From contig NZ_JBHUER010000010.1 of assembly GCF_042681025.1 (NCBI RefSeq), positions 434,001 to 498,000 on the forward strand: a stretch of 64,000 nucleotides of DNA, read 5' to 3'. The notes beneath the pieces are model-generated. The model was not told where the DNA came from. It made no database searches and saw nothing but the letters and a program-made list of their open reading frames with translations. Positions 25,594-33,762 of the stretch are shown piece by piece; position 1 is the first letter of the stretch, and the number at the start of each line of letters is the position of its first letter. The DNA is from Methylopila henanensis (GTDB taxonomy: Bacteria > Pseudomonadota > Alphaproteobacteria > Rhizobiales > Methylopilaceae). Position numbers and translations under genes: made by a program.

Positions 25594-26307
25594 TCACCAG
25601 CCGCTGGAGAATTTGTATCCGACGCCCAGCATCACGCGATTTTCAGTCAGATCAGACCTGACCCGACTGCCTGCGACGCTGAAGCTGTCCGTCCCGAAAT
25701 CCGAATAGCGGTACTCGACCCGCGCCGTGACGTTGTCGCTGAGCGCCGCCTCGACGCCGCCGCCGATCGTCCAGCCGACCGCGACGGTGTCGTCCGAGCC
25801 GCTCGCGCCGCCGGGCGCTGTCGCCCGCGCCTTCACCTCGTGATCGGCGAAGGCGAGGCCGCCCGCGCCGTAGACCAAGAAGCGGTCGAAAGCGTAGCCG
25901 ACCCGGGCGCGCACGGCGCCGGTGAAGCCCACGTCGTTGCCGATCCGGGTGTCGGGAGCGCCGGTGAACCCGCGCGTGCCGCGCCGGGCGTCGCCGTCGG
26001 TGTAGTTGATGTCGGCCTCGACGCCGAGCACCAGCGGGGAATTGTCGAGCTGGTGATTGTACCCGGCGTAGGCGCCGACGGTGAACCCGTCCGGCGACGA
26101 GCCCGGCTTGAAGCCGTTCACGCGGTTGTCAGCGTCGAACCAGCCATAGCCGGCCTGCAGGCCGAGATAGGGACCGGACCATGTGAAGGAGGGAACGGGC
26201 GCCGCGACGGCGGGCGCCGCCTCATAGGCGGGAATGTCGGCGGCGAAAGCTGCGCCGCCCCAGAGGGCAAGCGCGGCAGCCCCCCCGAAGAGCGTCGCTC
26301 GCTTCAT
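25594..26307 (-). CDS. Outer-membrane beta-barrel protein (Omp25/31-like paralogue)
   Basis: A 237-aa protein, the longest of the set. The signal peptide is MKRATLFGGAAALALWGGAA, cleaved before ADIPAYE. Strands FTWSGPYLGLQAGYGW, GAYAGYNHQLDNSPLVLGVE, GAVRARVGYAFDRFLVYGAG, VTARVEYRYSDFG and C-terminal VGYKFSSGW place it with its neighbours. An Ala/Pro-rich linker follows the mature N-terminus as in the 24733 protein. Sequence differences concentrate in the presumed outer loops. The cluster probably arose by tandem duplication. Confidence 0.92.
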   Translation of the reverse strand: MKRATLFGGAAALALWGGAAFAADIPAYEAAPAVAAPVPSFTWSGPYLGLQAGYGWFDADNRVNGFKPGSSPDGFTVGAYAGYNHQLDNSPLVLGVEADINYTDGDARRGTRGFTGAPDTRIGNDVGFTGAVRARVGYAFDRFLVYGAGGLAFADHEVKARATAPGGASGSDDTVAVGWTIGGGVEAALSDNVTARVEYRYSDFGTDSFSVAGSRVRSDLTENRVMLGVGYKFSSGW

Positions 26308-26571
26308 TTCGTTCGACTCCTACGCGTCTCACCGCCCATTGGCGCTGAAGGACCCCCGCGTCGATAGCGCTGAAACGCGCCATTCGCCATTTGGTTCCAT
26401 CCACGTTCCCGAGTAGCGCCGAATACCGGTATGATCGGGCTTTGGGGCCGTTTGCGTACGCGAATGTGGCGGGCCACTGACCGAAATAAGGTCAGCGACT
26501 GCGTTGCAGTTGGGCAACTCTCGGCTCTCGTACCATGAAAATCATCGATCGAACAACTCAGGTGACGCCGC

Positions 26572-27363
26572 ATGCCGGCTGAGGTTCGGCGGCCGGGCGC
26601 CGCGCTTGTGACAGGAGGCGGCCGCAGAATTGGCGCCGAAATCGCGCGCGCCGTCGCGCGCCGGGGCCAAGCGGTCGCGGTGCACCATCTCCGCTCCTCC
26701 GCCGAGGCCGAAGGAGTGGCTGATGAGATCCGGCGGGCGGGCGGCGCGGCGAGCGCCGTCGCGGCGGATCTCGCGACGGCGGACGGTCCCGCCGCGCTGG
26801 TCGCCCACGCCGCCGCCACGGTCGGCCCGCTCACCACGCTCGTGAACAACGCGTCGATCTTCGAGCATGACGGGATCGGCGCGCTCGACGCCGACCTCTG
26901 GGGCCGGCAGATGGCCGTGAACCTGCGCGCGCCCGTCTTCCTGATCGAGGCGTTCGCAGCGCAACTACCGCCGGGGGCGCAGGCCTGCGTCGTCAACATC
27001 ATCGACCAGCGCGCGCTGCGCCCGACGGCCGACTTCCTGTCCTACACGCTCGCGAAATGCGCGCTGCTGACCGCGACGGAGACGCTGGCGAAGGCGCTCG
27101 CGCCGCGCATCCGGGTGGTCGCCGTCGGCCCCGGCCCGACCTTGCCGAACGGCTGGCAGGACGCCGACGCCTTCGCGCGCCAGCAGGCGTCGACCCCGCT
27201 CGCGCGCGGCCCCTCCCCCGCCGAGATCGCCGAGGCCGTGGTCTATCTGCTCGGCGCCGAAAACGTGACCGGCGTCATGATCCCGGTCGACGGCGGCCAG
27301 CATCTCGTCGGCCCGGCGGACGACGGCGGACCCTCCCTCGCGGAATCGGCCCGCGGCGCTTAA
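26572..27363 (+). CDS. FolM/pteridine-reductase-like short-chain dehydrogenase
   Basis: A 263-aa SDR. The cofactor motif TGGGRRIG (14-21) has the Arg-rich form seen in FolM and PTR1, which prefer NADPH. VNNAS is at 91-95. The catalytic Tyr158 and Lys162 are in SYTLAK, and the usual catalytic Ser is replaced by Asp145 in NIIDQRALRP, as in pteridine reductases (Asp-Tyr-Lys). The end VTGVMIPVDGGQHL also matches FolM. It may reduce dihydrofolate or dihydropterins. It is followed 12 bp later by uvrC and, further on, by molybdopterin genes, so a pterin connection is plausible. Confidence 0.85.
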   Translation: MPAEVRRPGAALVTGGGRRIGAEIARAVARRGQAVAVHHLRSSAEAEGVADEIRRAGGAASAVAADLATADGPAALVAHAAATVGPLTTLVNNASIFEHDGIGALDADLWGRQMAVNLRAPVFLIEAFAAQLPPGAQACVVNIIDQRALRPTADFLSYTLAKCALLTATETLAKALAPRIRVVAVGPGPTLPNGWQDADAFARQQASTPLARGPSPAEIAEAVVYLLGAENVTGVMIPVDGGQHLVGPADDGGPSLAESARGA

Positions 27364-27375
27364 GTTGCGGGTCTC

Positions 27376-29352
27376 ATGACCGACACGGACATCCCCCCGC
27401 GCGAGGACGACGGCCTCGCGGACGCAGGCGTCGAGGAGCGCGCGACGATCGAGGCCGAACTCGACGCCGCCCCCGAAAGCCTGCGCCGGGGCGTGGAGGT
27501 GATCCGCGAGCAGGTGAAGCGCCTGCCGAATGGGCCCGGCGTCTACCGCATGTTCGACGCCCGCGGCGACGTGCTCTACGTCGGCAAGGCGCGCTCGCTG
27601 AAGAAGCGGGTGGCGAACTACGCCCGCGGCGTCGGCCACAACACCCGCATCGCCCGCATGATCGCCGAGACGGCGGCGATGGAGTTCGTCTCGACCGAGA
27701 CGGAGACCGAGGCGCTCCTGCTCGAGGCGAACCTCATCAAGCGCCTGCGCCCGCGCTTCAACGTGCTGATGCGGGACGACAAGTCGTTCCCCTACATCCT
27801 GATCGCGACCGACCATCCCGCGCCGCAGATCGCCAAGCACCGCGGGGCGCGGACGCGCAAGGGCGACTATTACGGCCCCTTCGCCTCCGCCGGCGCGGTC
27901 GGCCGCACCATCGACGCGCTGGAGCGCGCCTTCCTGCTGCGCTCCTGCGCCGACAGCTACTACGAGCGTCGCACCCGTCCCTGCCTGCTGCATCAGATCA
28001 AGCGCTGCTCCGGCCCCTGCACCGGCGAGATCGCGCTCGACGACTACGCCGTGCTGGTGGAGGAAGCCCGCGATTTCCTCTCCGGCAAGAGCGACCGGGT
28101 AAAGACCGACCTCGCCCGCGCCATGGACGAGGCGTCGGAGGCGCTCGATTTCGAGCGCGCCGCGGTCTATCGCGACCGGCTCGCGGCGCTCGCGGCGATC
28201 CAGGCCAACCAGGGCGTCAATCCGCGCACGGTCGAGGAGGCCGACGTCTTCGCGATCCACGCCGAGGGCGGCCAGACCTGCGTCGAGGCGTTCTTCTTCC
28301 GCGCCTACCAGAACTGGGGCGCGCGCGCCTATTTCCCGAAGGCCGACCGATCGCTCGAGACCGGCGAGGTGCTGGGCTCGTTCCTGTCGCAGTTCTACGA
28401 CGCCGAGGAGCCGCCGCGGCTGGTGCTGCTGAGCGAGGAGATCGAGGACCGGGCGCTGCTGGGCGAGGCGCTCACGATCCGCTCCGGCCGCAAGGTCGAG
28501 GTGGCGGTCCCCGCCCGCGGCGAGAAGAAGGAGCTGGTCGACCGCGCGCTGTCGAACGCGAAGGAGGCGCTCGGCCGCAGGCTGGCCGAAACCGCGACGC
28601 AAGGAAAGCTGCTCGCCGGCGTCCAGCAGGCGTTCGGCCTCGCCGCGCAGCCGCAGCGCATCGAGGTCTACGACAACAGCCACATCATGGGGACGGCGGC
28701 GGTCGGCGGCATGATCGTCGCGGGCCCGGAAGGCTTCCAGAAGAACCAGTACCGCAAGTTCAACATCCGACCCGAGGACCTCACCCCCGGCGACGACACC
28801 GGCATGATGCGCCAGGTGCTGCGCCGCCGCTTCGCGCGGCTGCAGAAGGAATCGCCGCGCGACGCGGAGGGCCGGACGGCCGAGGACGCCCCGCCCTGGC
28901 CGGACCTCGTGCTGATCGACGGCGGCCAAGGCCAGCTCGCCGCCGCCCGCGAGACCCTGACGGAGCTCGGCCTCTCCGACGTGCCGCTGGTCGGCATCGC
29001 CAAGGGCGTCGACCGCGAGGCGGGCCGCGAGACCTTCTTCCTCGAGGGCCGGCAGCCGTTCCGCATGCCGCCGCGCGACCCCGTGCTCTATTACGTCCAG
29101 CGCCTGCGCGACGAGGCCCACCGCTTCGCGATCGGCACGCACCGGGCCCGGCGCTCCAAGGAGTTCGTGGCCAATCCGCTCGACGAGGTGCCGGGCGTCG
29201 GCCCCACCCGCAAGCGCGCGCTGCTGCGCCACTTCGGCACCGCCAAGGCGGTCGCCCGCGCCGGCCTCGCCGACCTCGAGAAAGCCCCCGGCGTCAGCCG
29301 TTCGATGGCGAAGGCGATCTACGACTTCTTCCACGAGAAGGGCGAGCGGTAA
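27376..29352 (+). CDS. uvrC: Excinuclease ABC subunit C
   Basis: A 658-aa UvrC, slightly longer than E. coli (610). The GIY-YIG nuclease domain is at about 52-140 (NGPGVYRMFDARGDVLYVGK). The cysteine-rich region (CADSYYERRTRPCLLHQIKRCSGPC) and the UVR helix (DFERAAVYRDRLAAL) come next. The RNase H-like endonuclease half includes EVYDNSHIMGTAAVGGMIVA and LVLIDGGQGQL. Tandem helix-hairpin-helix motifs are at the end (VPGVGPTRKRALLRHF). It makes the dual incision in nucleotide excision repair with UvrB. It follows the FolM-like gene closely. Confidence 0.97.
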   Translation: MTDTDIPPREDDGLADAGVEERATIEAELDAAPESLRRGVEVIREQVKRLPNGPGVYRMFDARGDVLYVGKARSLKKRVANYARGVGHNTRIARMIAETAAMEFVSTETETEALLLEANLIKRLRPRFNVLMRDDKSFPYILIATDHPAPQIAKHRGARTRKGDYYGPFASAGAVGRTIDALERAFLLRSCADSYYERRTRPCLLHQIKRCSGPCTGEIALDDYAVLVEEARDFLSGKSDRVKTDLARAMDEASEALDFERAAVYRDRLAALAAIQANQGVNPRTVEEADVFAIHAEGGQTCVEAFFFRAYQNWGARAYFPKADRSLETGEVLGSFLSQFYDAEEPPRLVLLSEEIEDRALLGEALTIRSGRKVEVAVPARGEKKELVDRALSNAKEALGRRLAETATQGKLLAGVQQAFGLAAQPQRIEVYDNSHIMGTAAVGGMIVAGPEGFQKNQYRKFNIRPEDLTPGDDTGMMRQVLRRRFARLQKESPRDAEGRTAEDAPPWPDLVLIDGGQGQLAAARETLTELGLSDVPLVGIAKGVDREAGRETFFLEGRQPFRMPPRDPVLYYVQRLRDEAHRFAIGTHRARRSKEFVANPLDEVPGVGPTRKRALLRHFGTAKAVARAGLADLEKAPGVSRSMAKAIYDFFHEKGER

Positions 29353-29467
29353 GCCGCCGGCCGTCGCCCGGATCGCGCCTGCGATGTGGAATGACGCGTT
29401 GACGGCCGTCCGCCTCCCGTGGTCGTGTCGCGCCGGTCAGACATCGCATTCTCCGGCGGCGCGCTCC

Positions 29468-30109
29468 ATGAGTCCCGAAAGCCAGCTCGACCCGGTCAGT
29501 TCAGCAGCGGTCCGCCAGGGGCGGAACGCCTCGCGGCTGCACGTGACGAGCCTTCCGAACCTCCTCACCTATGGCCGCATCGCCGCGGTGCCGGTGGTCG
29601 TCGGCTGCCTTTACGCCGAGGCCGACATCTACCGCTGGTGCGCGGTCGGCCTGTTCATGGTGGCCGCCATCACCGACTTCCTCGACGGCTACCTCGCCCG
29701 CGCCTGGGCGCAGCAGTCGCCGCTCGGCCGCATGCTGGATCCGATCGCCGACAAGCTGCTGGTCTCCGCCTGCCTGCTGATGCTCTGCGCCATCAACACG
29801 ATCGAGGGCTGGTCGCTCTGGGCCGCGGTCGTCATCCTGTGCCGCGAGGTGCTGGTCTCCGGCCTGCGCGAGTTCCTGGCGGAACTGCGCGTCAGCGTGC
29901 CGGTGACGCGGCTCGCGAAGTACAAGACCACGGCGCAACTGATCGCGGTCGGCTTCCTGCTGGCGGGGCCCGCCGGCGACAAGATCCTGCCCGGCGTGAC
30001 CGCGGTCGGCCTCGGGCTGCTGTGGTTCTCGGCGATCCTTACGCTTTACACCGGCTATGACTATTTCAGGGCTGGCCTGCGCCACGTCCTGGAGGAGCCG
30101 GTGGAATGA
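29468..30109 (+). CDS. pgsA: CDP-diacylglycerol-glycerol-3-phosphate 3-phosphatidyltransferase
   Basis: A 213-aa membrane enzyme with the CDP-alcohol phosphotransferase motif D-G-x2-A-R-x8-G-x3-D-x3-D, seen as DGYLARAWAQQSPLGRMLDP then IAD. It makes phosphatidylglycerol phosphate at the inner membrane. There are about five hydrophobic segments. The start MSPESQLD is chosen because the region before it is poor coding sequence; no strong ribosome site is visible. The stop overlaps the moaD start as ATGA. The uvrC-pgsA-moaD-moaE order is common in Hyphomicrobiales. Confidence 0.95.
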   Translation: MSPESQLDPVSSAAVRQGRNASRLHVTSLPNLLTYGRIAAVPVVVGCLYAEADIYRWCAVGLFMVAAITDFLDGYLARAWAQQSPLGRMLDPIADKLLVSACLLMLCAINTIEGWSLWAAVVILCREVLVSGLREFLAELRVSVPVTRLAKYKTTAQLIAVGFLLAGPAGDKILPGVTAVGLGLLWFSAILTLYTGYDYFRAGLRHVLEEPVE

Positions 30110-30354
30110 AGCTGCTCTACTTCGCCTGGGTGCGCGAACGCGTCGGACGCGCCGAGGAGGTGGCCGAGGCCCCCGCCGGCGTCTCCACGATCGGCGAGTT
30201 GATCGCCTGGCTGCGCTCGCGCGGGCCGGAATACGCGCACGCCTTCGAGTCGGACGCCATCCGCGCCGCCATCGACCGCCGCCACGCCAAGCCGGACGCC
30301 AAGATCGCCGGGGCGCGCGAGATCGCCTTCTTCCCGCCCATGACCGGCGGCTGA
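30106..30354 (+). CDS. moaD: Molybdopterin synthase sulfur-carrier subunit MoaD
   Basis: An 82-aa ubiquitin-fold protein ending in the required Gly-Gly (FFPPMTGG), which carries the thiocarboxylate. It begins MKLLYFAWVRERVGRAEE, typical of MoaD. With MoaE it converts precursor Z to molybdopterin. It is coupled to pgsA (ATGA) and followed 8 bp later by moaE. Confidence 0.95.
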   Translation: MKLLYFAWVRERVGRAEEVAEAPAGVSTIGELIAWLRSRGPEYAHAFESDAIRAAIDRRHAKPDAKIAGAREIAFFPPMTGG

Positions 30355-30362
30355 GCGCCGCC

Positions 30363-30821
30363 ATGGCCGTGCGCGTGCAGACCGACCTATTCGACGCCGC
30401 GCGCGAGACCGCCGACCTCGGCGCAGGGCACGTCAACGTGGGCGCCGTTGTGACCTTCACCGGGCTCTGCCGTCCCAACGCCGACTCCGGCGCGCCGCTC
30501 GAGGCGCTGACGCTCGAGTGCTACCCCGAGATGGCCGAGGAGGAGCTTTCCCGCATCGAGGCGGAGGCCCGCGCGCGCTGGCCGCTGATCGACGCGCTGA
30601 TCGTCCACCGCCACGGCCGCATCCGTCCGGGCGAGCCGATCGTGCTTGTGGCGACGCTGTCGCCGCACCGCGCCGCGGCCTTCGCGGCGGCCGAGTTCGT
30701 GATGGACTATCTCAAGACCTCCGCGCCGTTCTGGAAGCGTGAGGAGACCGCCGACGGCGCCTCCTGGGTCGCGGCGAAAACCGCCGACGACGACGCGCTG
30801 GAGCGCTGGTCGCGCGGCTGA
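30363..30821 (+). CDS. moaE: Molybdopterin synthase catalytic subunit MoaE
   Basis: A 152-aa MoaE. Conserved features are GAVVTFTGLCRPN, LTLECYPEMAEEEL, HRHGRIRPGEPIVLVA and FVMDYLKTSAPFWKRE, in which the Lys of KTSAPFWK is in the active site. It forms the heterotetramer with MoaD. The ATG is at 30363, 8 bp after moaD; upstream open reading in the same frame overlaps moaD and is not real. Confidence 0.95.
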   Translation: MAVRVQTDLFDAARETADLGAGHVNVGAVVTFTGLCRPNADSGAPLEALTLECYPEMAEEELSRIEAEARARWPLIDALIVHRHGRIRPGEPIVLVATLSPHRAAAFAAAEFVMDYLKTSAPFWKREETADGASWVAAKTADDDALERWSRG

Positions 30822-30979
30822 CCCGCGCTCGTCGAGCGATCACCTGAGATTCGCCTCAAGCCCTCGCGCTGCTTGGCTTTTCGGCCTGCGCGCGGCGCCG
30901 CATGCTTGCGTTAACTATCCTTAACTTTAATAAAATATGACCATCGCCGCCGGTCCGGCGCGGCTTTAGGATTCAGGCC

Positions 30980-31627
30980 ATGTCGGGTCGCCTCTCCTTC
31001 CGCGTCAGCACAGCCATGATCGTCGGCGCCTACGCCATCATCGCGGGCGTTCTGGTGCTGGCGCTCGGCGGAAACCTGCTTCAGGCGGCCTCGACTTACA
31101 CGCCGCAGATGTCGTGGCTGATGCCCGAGGCGACCGGCGCGCGCATCGCGGCGCTGAAGGCCGCAGGACGCGCCGACGTGGCGTCGCTCTACGCGCTCGT
31201 GGCGGCGCTGTCCTGGGGGCTGATCGGCGCGCTCGCCGCGGGCGGCTTCGCCTGGGGCGCGCTGAACAAGGGCGAGACGGTGATCGGCGTCGACAAGGCC
31301 TTCACCTATGTCGCCGTGCTCTCGGGCCTCTACGCGCTGTCGACCGGCATGACGATGGCGGTCCACGCCCTGCACGTGACGTTGCCGCCGGGAGGCCTGA
31401 GCGCCGTGCCGGCGCTGTGGTTCGCGACTATGATCCCGAGCGCGGCGATCCTCGCCCGCATCGGCGGCATGGTGATGCACGATCTCGGCGCGCTGATCGC
31501 GATCGCGATCGACGCCGAGCCCAAGCGGCTCTCCGAACTCGTCGCGACCGTCGAGGCCCGGCGGGGAGCGGAAAGCCTCGAGGCGCGCGTCGCCCGCCTC
31601 ATCGCCCGGCGCGCGCCCCGCGCCTGA
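30980..31627 (+). CDS. Integral membrane protein of unknown function
   Basis: A 215-aa protein with about four hydrophobic segments: near 13-32 (MIVGAYAIIAGVLVLALGG), 72-92 (ALVAALSWGLIGALAAGGFA), 110-128 (AFTYVAVLSGLYALSTGMTM) and 148-165 (LWFATMIPSAAILARIGG). The C-terminal 45 residues are a charged helix (PKRLSELVATVEARRGAESLEARVARL). I recognise no family. The upstream gap has AT-rich TTAACTATCCTTAAC-type sequence that may be its promoter. It stands alone between moaE and the SGNH hydrolase gene. Confidence 0.75.
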   Translation: MSGRLSFRVSTAMIVGAYAIIAGVLVLALGGNLLQAASTYTPQMSWLMPEATGARIAALKAAGRADVASLYALVAALSWGLIGALAAGGFAWGALNKGETVIGVDKAFTYVAVLSGLYALSTGMTMAVHALHVTLPPGGLSAVPALWFATMIPSAAILARIGGMVMHDLGALIAIAIDAEPKRLSELVATVEARRGAESLEARVARLIARRAPRA

Positions 31628-31766
31628 GCGCAGGCTGACGGGCCCCGCGGCGCCAGCGCGTCCGCTCCCCACCCACGCCCTGCGACCCCGGCCGGCTCCG
31701 CGTGAGCCGGAATCCCGCCATGGCGCAGCCGTGGCCATACACAACCATAGATTGATATCAGCATTA

Positions 31767-31784
31767 GACCGTATATTTACGGTC
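31767..31784. promoter_or_regulatory. Palindrome GACCGTA-N4-TACGGTC upstream of the SGNH gene
   Basis: Perfect 7-bp arms separated by TATT lie 114 nt before the start of the hydrolase gene, in a locally AT-rich patch. The size and symmetry fit an operator for a dimeric regulator. It could also be a small hairpin. Confidence 0.45.
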
Positions 31785-31897
31785 GCTGCGATTTGGCAGT
31801 CTGGAGGAACGGTCGCCGCTCCAGCGCGGCGGACACGGTGGTTCACGACGTCGCGTAAGCAGCGAAAGATCCGCAACCCCTTTCCCGGCGCTTCCCC

Positions 31898-33385
31898 ATG
31901 AAACTGTTCACGATCGGCGACAGCATCTCGCAGGGCTTCATGTCGCTCGCCGCGGCGCGCACCGAACTGTCCTACTCGACGCTGCTGGCGAAATGCCTCG
32001 GCCTCGCCGCCAGCACGGACGAGTACCCCATACCCTTCTGGGGCGAAGGCGGGCTGCCGATCAACATCGAGAAGCTGCTGCGCAGCCTGCAGCGCAAATA
32101 CGGCAGCGACATCCGCGGCCCGATCGAGTGGCCGCTCGCCGTGGCCACGGTCAACGGCATCCTGGACGACGTCGAGGACTATTATGAGCGCGGTCTCGGC
32201 AACATCGCCCTGCCCCAGGCCGGCCGGCGCCAGTTCTTCCCCAACGTTTCGGTGGCCGGCTTCACGGTCGCCGACGCCTGGACGATCACGCCGCGCCTGT
32301 GCCTCGAACGCATCGCCGCGGACGAGGCGAAGAACGGCGGCGACGGCTTCTTCGACCTTCCGAACGCGGCCTTCGAGCGCACCGCCCATGCGGTGCTCAA
32401 CCCGTCCCGCGACCCGCGCTTCAACGACTACAGCCAGTTGCGCTGGCTCAAGCATCACCATCACTCGGAGGGCGTCGAGAACGTCGTCGTCTGGCTCGGC
32501 GCCAACAACGCGCTCGGCACTGTCGTACGCATGGGCGTGAAGAGCACCGCCAGCGCGCGCAAATCGCCGCTGAAAATGAGCCTCGACGAACGCAACGAAT
32601 ACAATCTCTGGACCGTCGAGCATTTCACGGAAGAGTACGAAGTCCTGATGGACAAGCTCCACGCGACGCTCTCGACCGGCAAGCGGGACTGCAAGGTATT
32701 CATCGCCACCGTTCCCGCCGTCACCATCGCGCCGCTCGCGCGCGGCGTCGGCGCCTCGCACGAGATGAACGACCCGTTCGGGACGCTGCCGAGCGCGAAG
32801 TACTTCGACCGCTACACCTACTTCCTGTTCGACCACGACTACGCCCGGCGGTCCGGCAACTCGCTGACGCGCGACGAGGCGCACAGGATCGACACGACGA
32901 TCGCCGGCTACAACGCCGCCATCGCGAGACTGGTCGCCGACTACAACGCCAAGGCCCCGTCGGCGGGCGGGCGCAAGGTCGAATACGTGCTGGTCGACAT
33001 CTGCGCCCAGCTCCTGCGCCTCGCCTTCAAGCGCAACGACGGCCACCCGCCCTACGTGCTCCCGCCGGAGCTCGTCGCGCTGAACGAGAAGCTCGGACGC
33101 ACCGTCGACACGGTCTATTACACCGTCGACCGCAAGGCGAAGATGAGCGCCGGCGGCGTGTTCAGCCTGGACGGCGTGCATCCGACCGCCATCGGCCACG
33201 GCCTGATCGCGCGCGAGTTTCTGGAGGCCTTCGCGGCGGCCGGCGTCGCCGCGCCGCGCAAGCTCGACTGGAATGCGATCGTCGCGAGCGACTCGCTCTA
33301 TTCAAACCCGATCGCGCTGATGCCCGAGCTCTACGACAACACCCGCCTCGCCGGGCTGCTGCTCGACCTGCTGCGGCTGCCCTGA
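31898..33385 (+). CDS. Large divergent SGNH/GDSL-type hydrolase
   Basis: A 495-aa protein with no signal peptide. All four SGNH blocks can be placed: Ser9 in GDSIS (block I), Gly121 in SVAGFTVADAW (block II), Asn203 in WLGANNALG (block III), and Asp425/His428 in DGVHPTAIGH (block V). These predict an esterase, lipase or acyl-transfer reaction. The spacing is far wider than usual: 112 residues from I to II and about 220 from III to V, so large insertions decorate the core. Family and substrate are not recognised. It is a stand-alone unit on its own promoter region and faces the leftward csaA gene. Confidence 0.8.
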   Translation: MKLFTIGDSISQGFMSLAAARTELSYSTLLAKCLGLAASTDEYPIPFWGEGGLPINIEKLLRSLQRKYGSDIRGPIEWPLAVATVNGILDDVEDYYERGLGNIALPQAGRRQFFPNVSVAGFTVADAWTITPRLCLERIAADEAKNGGDGFFDLPNAAFERTAHAVLNPSRDPRFNDYSQLRWLKHHHHSEGVENVVVWLGANNALGTVVRMGVKSTASARKSPLKMSLDERNEYNLWTVEHFTEEYEVLMDKLHATLSTGKRDCKVFIATVPAVTIAPLARGVGASHEMNDPFGTLPSAKYFDRYTYFLFDHDYARRSGNSLTRDEAHRIDTTIAGYNAAIARLVADYNAKAPSAGGRKVEYVLVDICAQLLRLAFKRNDGHPPYVLPPELVALNEKLGRTVDTVYYTVDRKAKMSAGGVFSLDGVHPTAIGHGLIAREFLEAFAAAGVAAPRKLDWNAIVASDSLYSNPIALMPELYDNTRLAGLLLDLLRLP

Positions 33386-33396
33386 CGGCCGGGCCG

Positions 33397-33762
33397 TCAG
33401 AACATCCGGCCGCCGTTCGGCGTGGGGAGCGTGGGCGCGAGCAGCACGACCTCGCCCTCGGAGTCGGGCACGCCGAGAGTCAGCACCTCGGACATGAACT
33501 TCCCGATCTGCCGCGGCGGGAAGTTCACCACCGCGACCACCTGCCGGCCGACGAGCTCGGACGGCGCGTAATGGCGCGTGATCTGGGCCGAGGATCGCTT
33601 GACCCCGATCTCCGGCCCGAAGTCGATCCGGAGCTTGAGCGCGGGCTTGCGCGCCTCCGGATAGGGTTCCGCCTCAACGATCGTGCCGACGCGGATGTCG
33701 ACCTTCAGAAAGTCGTCGAACGCGATCGCGGGCGTCGCGGCGGATCCTGTTCCGTCGGCCAT
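33397..33762 (-). CDS. csaA: CsaA-type tRNA-binding/chaperone protein
   Basis: A 121-aa protein of the EMAP/tRNA-binding OB-fold family. It has FLKVDIRVGTIVEAEPYPEA, LKLRIDFG and SSAQITRHY, and ends LGVPDSEGEVVLLAP, typical of CsaA and of the C-terminal domain of MetRS. It binds tRNA and may assist protein export. The ATG at 33762 shares one base with the stop of the TetR gene (TGATG), so the two are co-translated. Confidence 0.92.
   Translation of the reverse strand: MADGTGSAATPAIAFDDFLKVDIRVGTIVEAEPYPEARKPALKLRIDFGPEIGVKRSSAQITRHYAPSELVGRQVVAVVNFPPRQIGKFMSEVLTLGVPDSEGEVVLLAPTLPTPNGGRMF

Noticed and set aside
26965..29334. 789-aa open frame on the minus strand
   Set aside because: Antisense to uvrC and the SDR gene; no domain or membrane pattern, no ribosome site.
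30911..33199. 762-aa open frame on the minus strand
   Set aside because: Antisense to the SGNH hydrolase and membrane-protein genes, with shadow-like composition.
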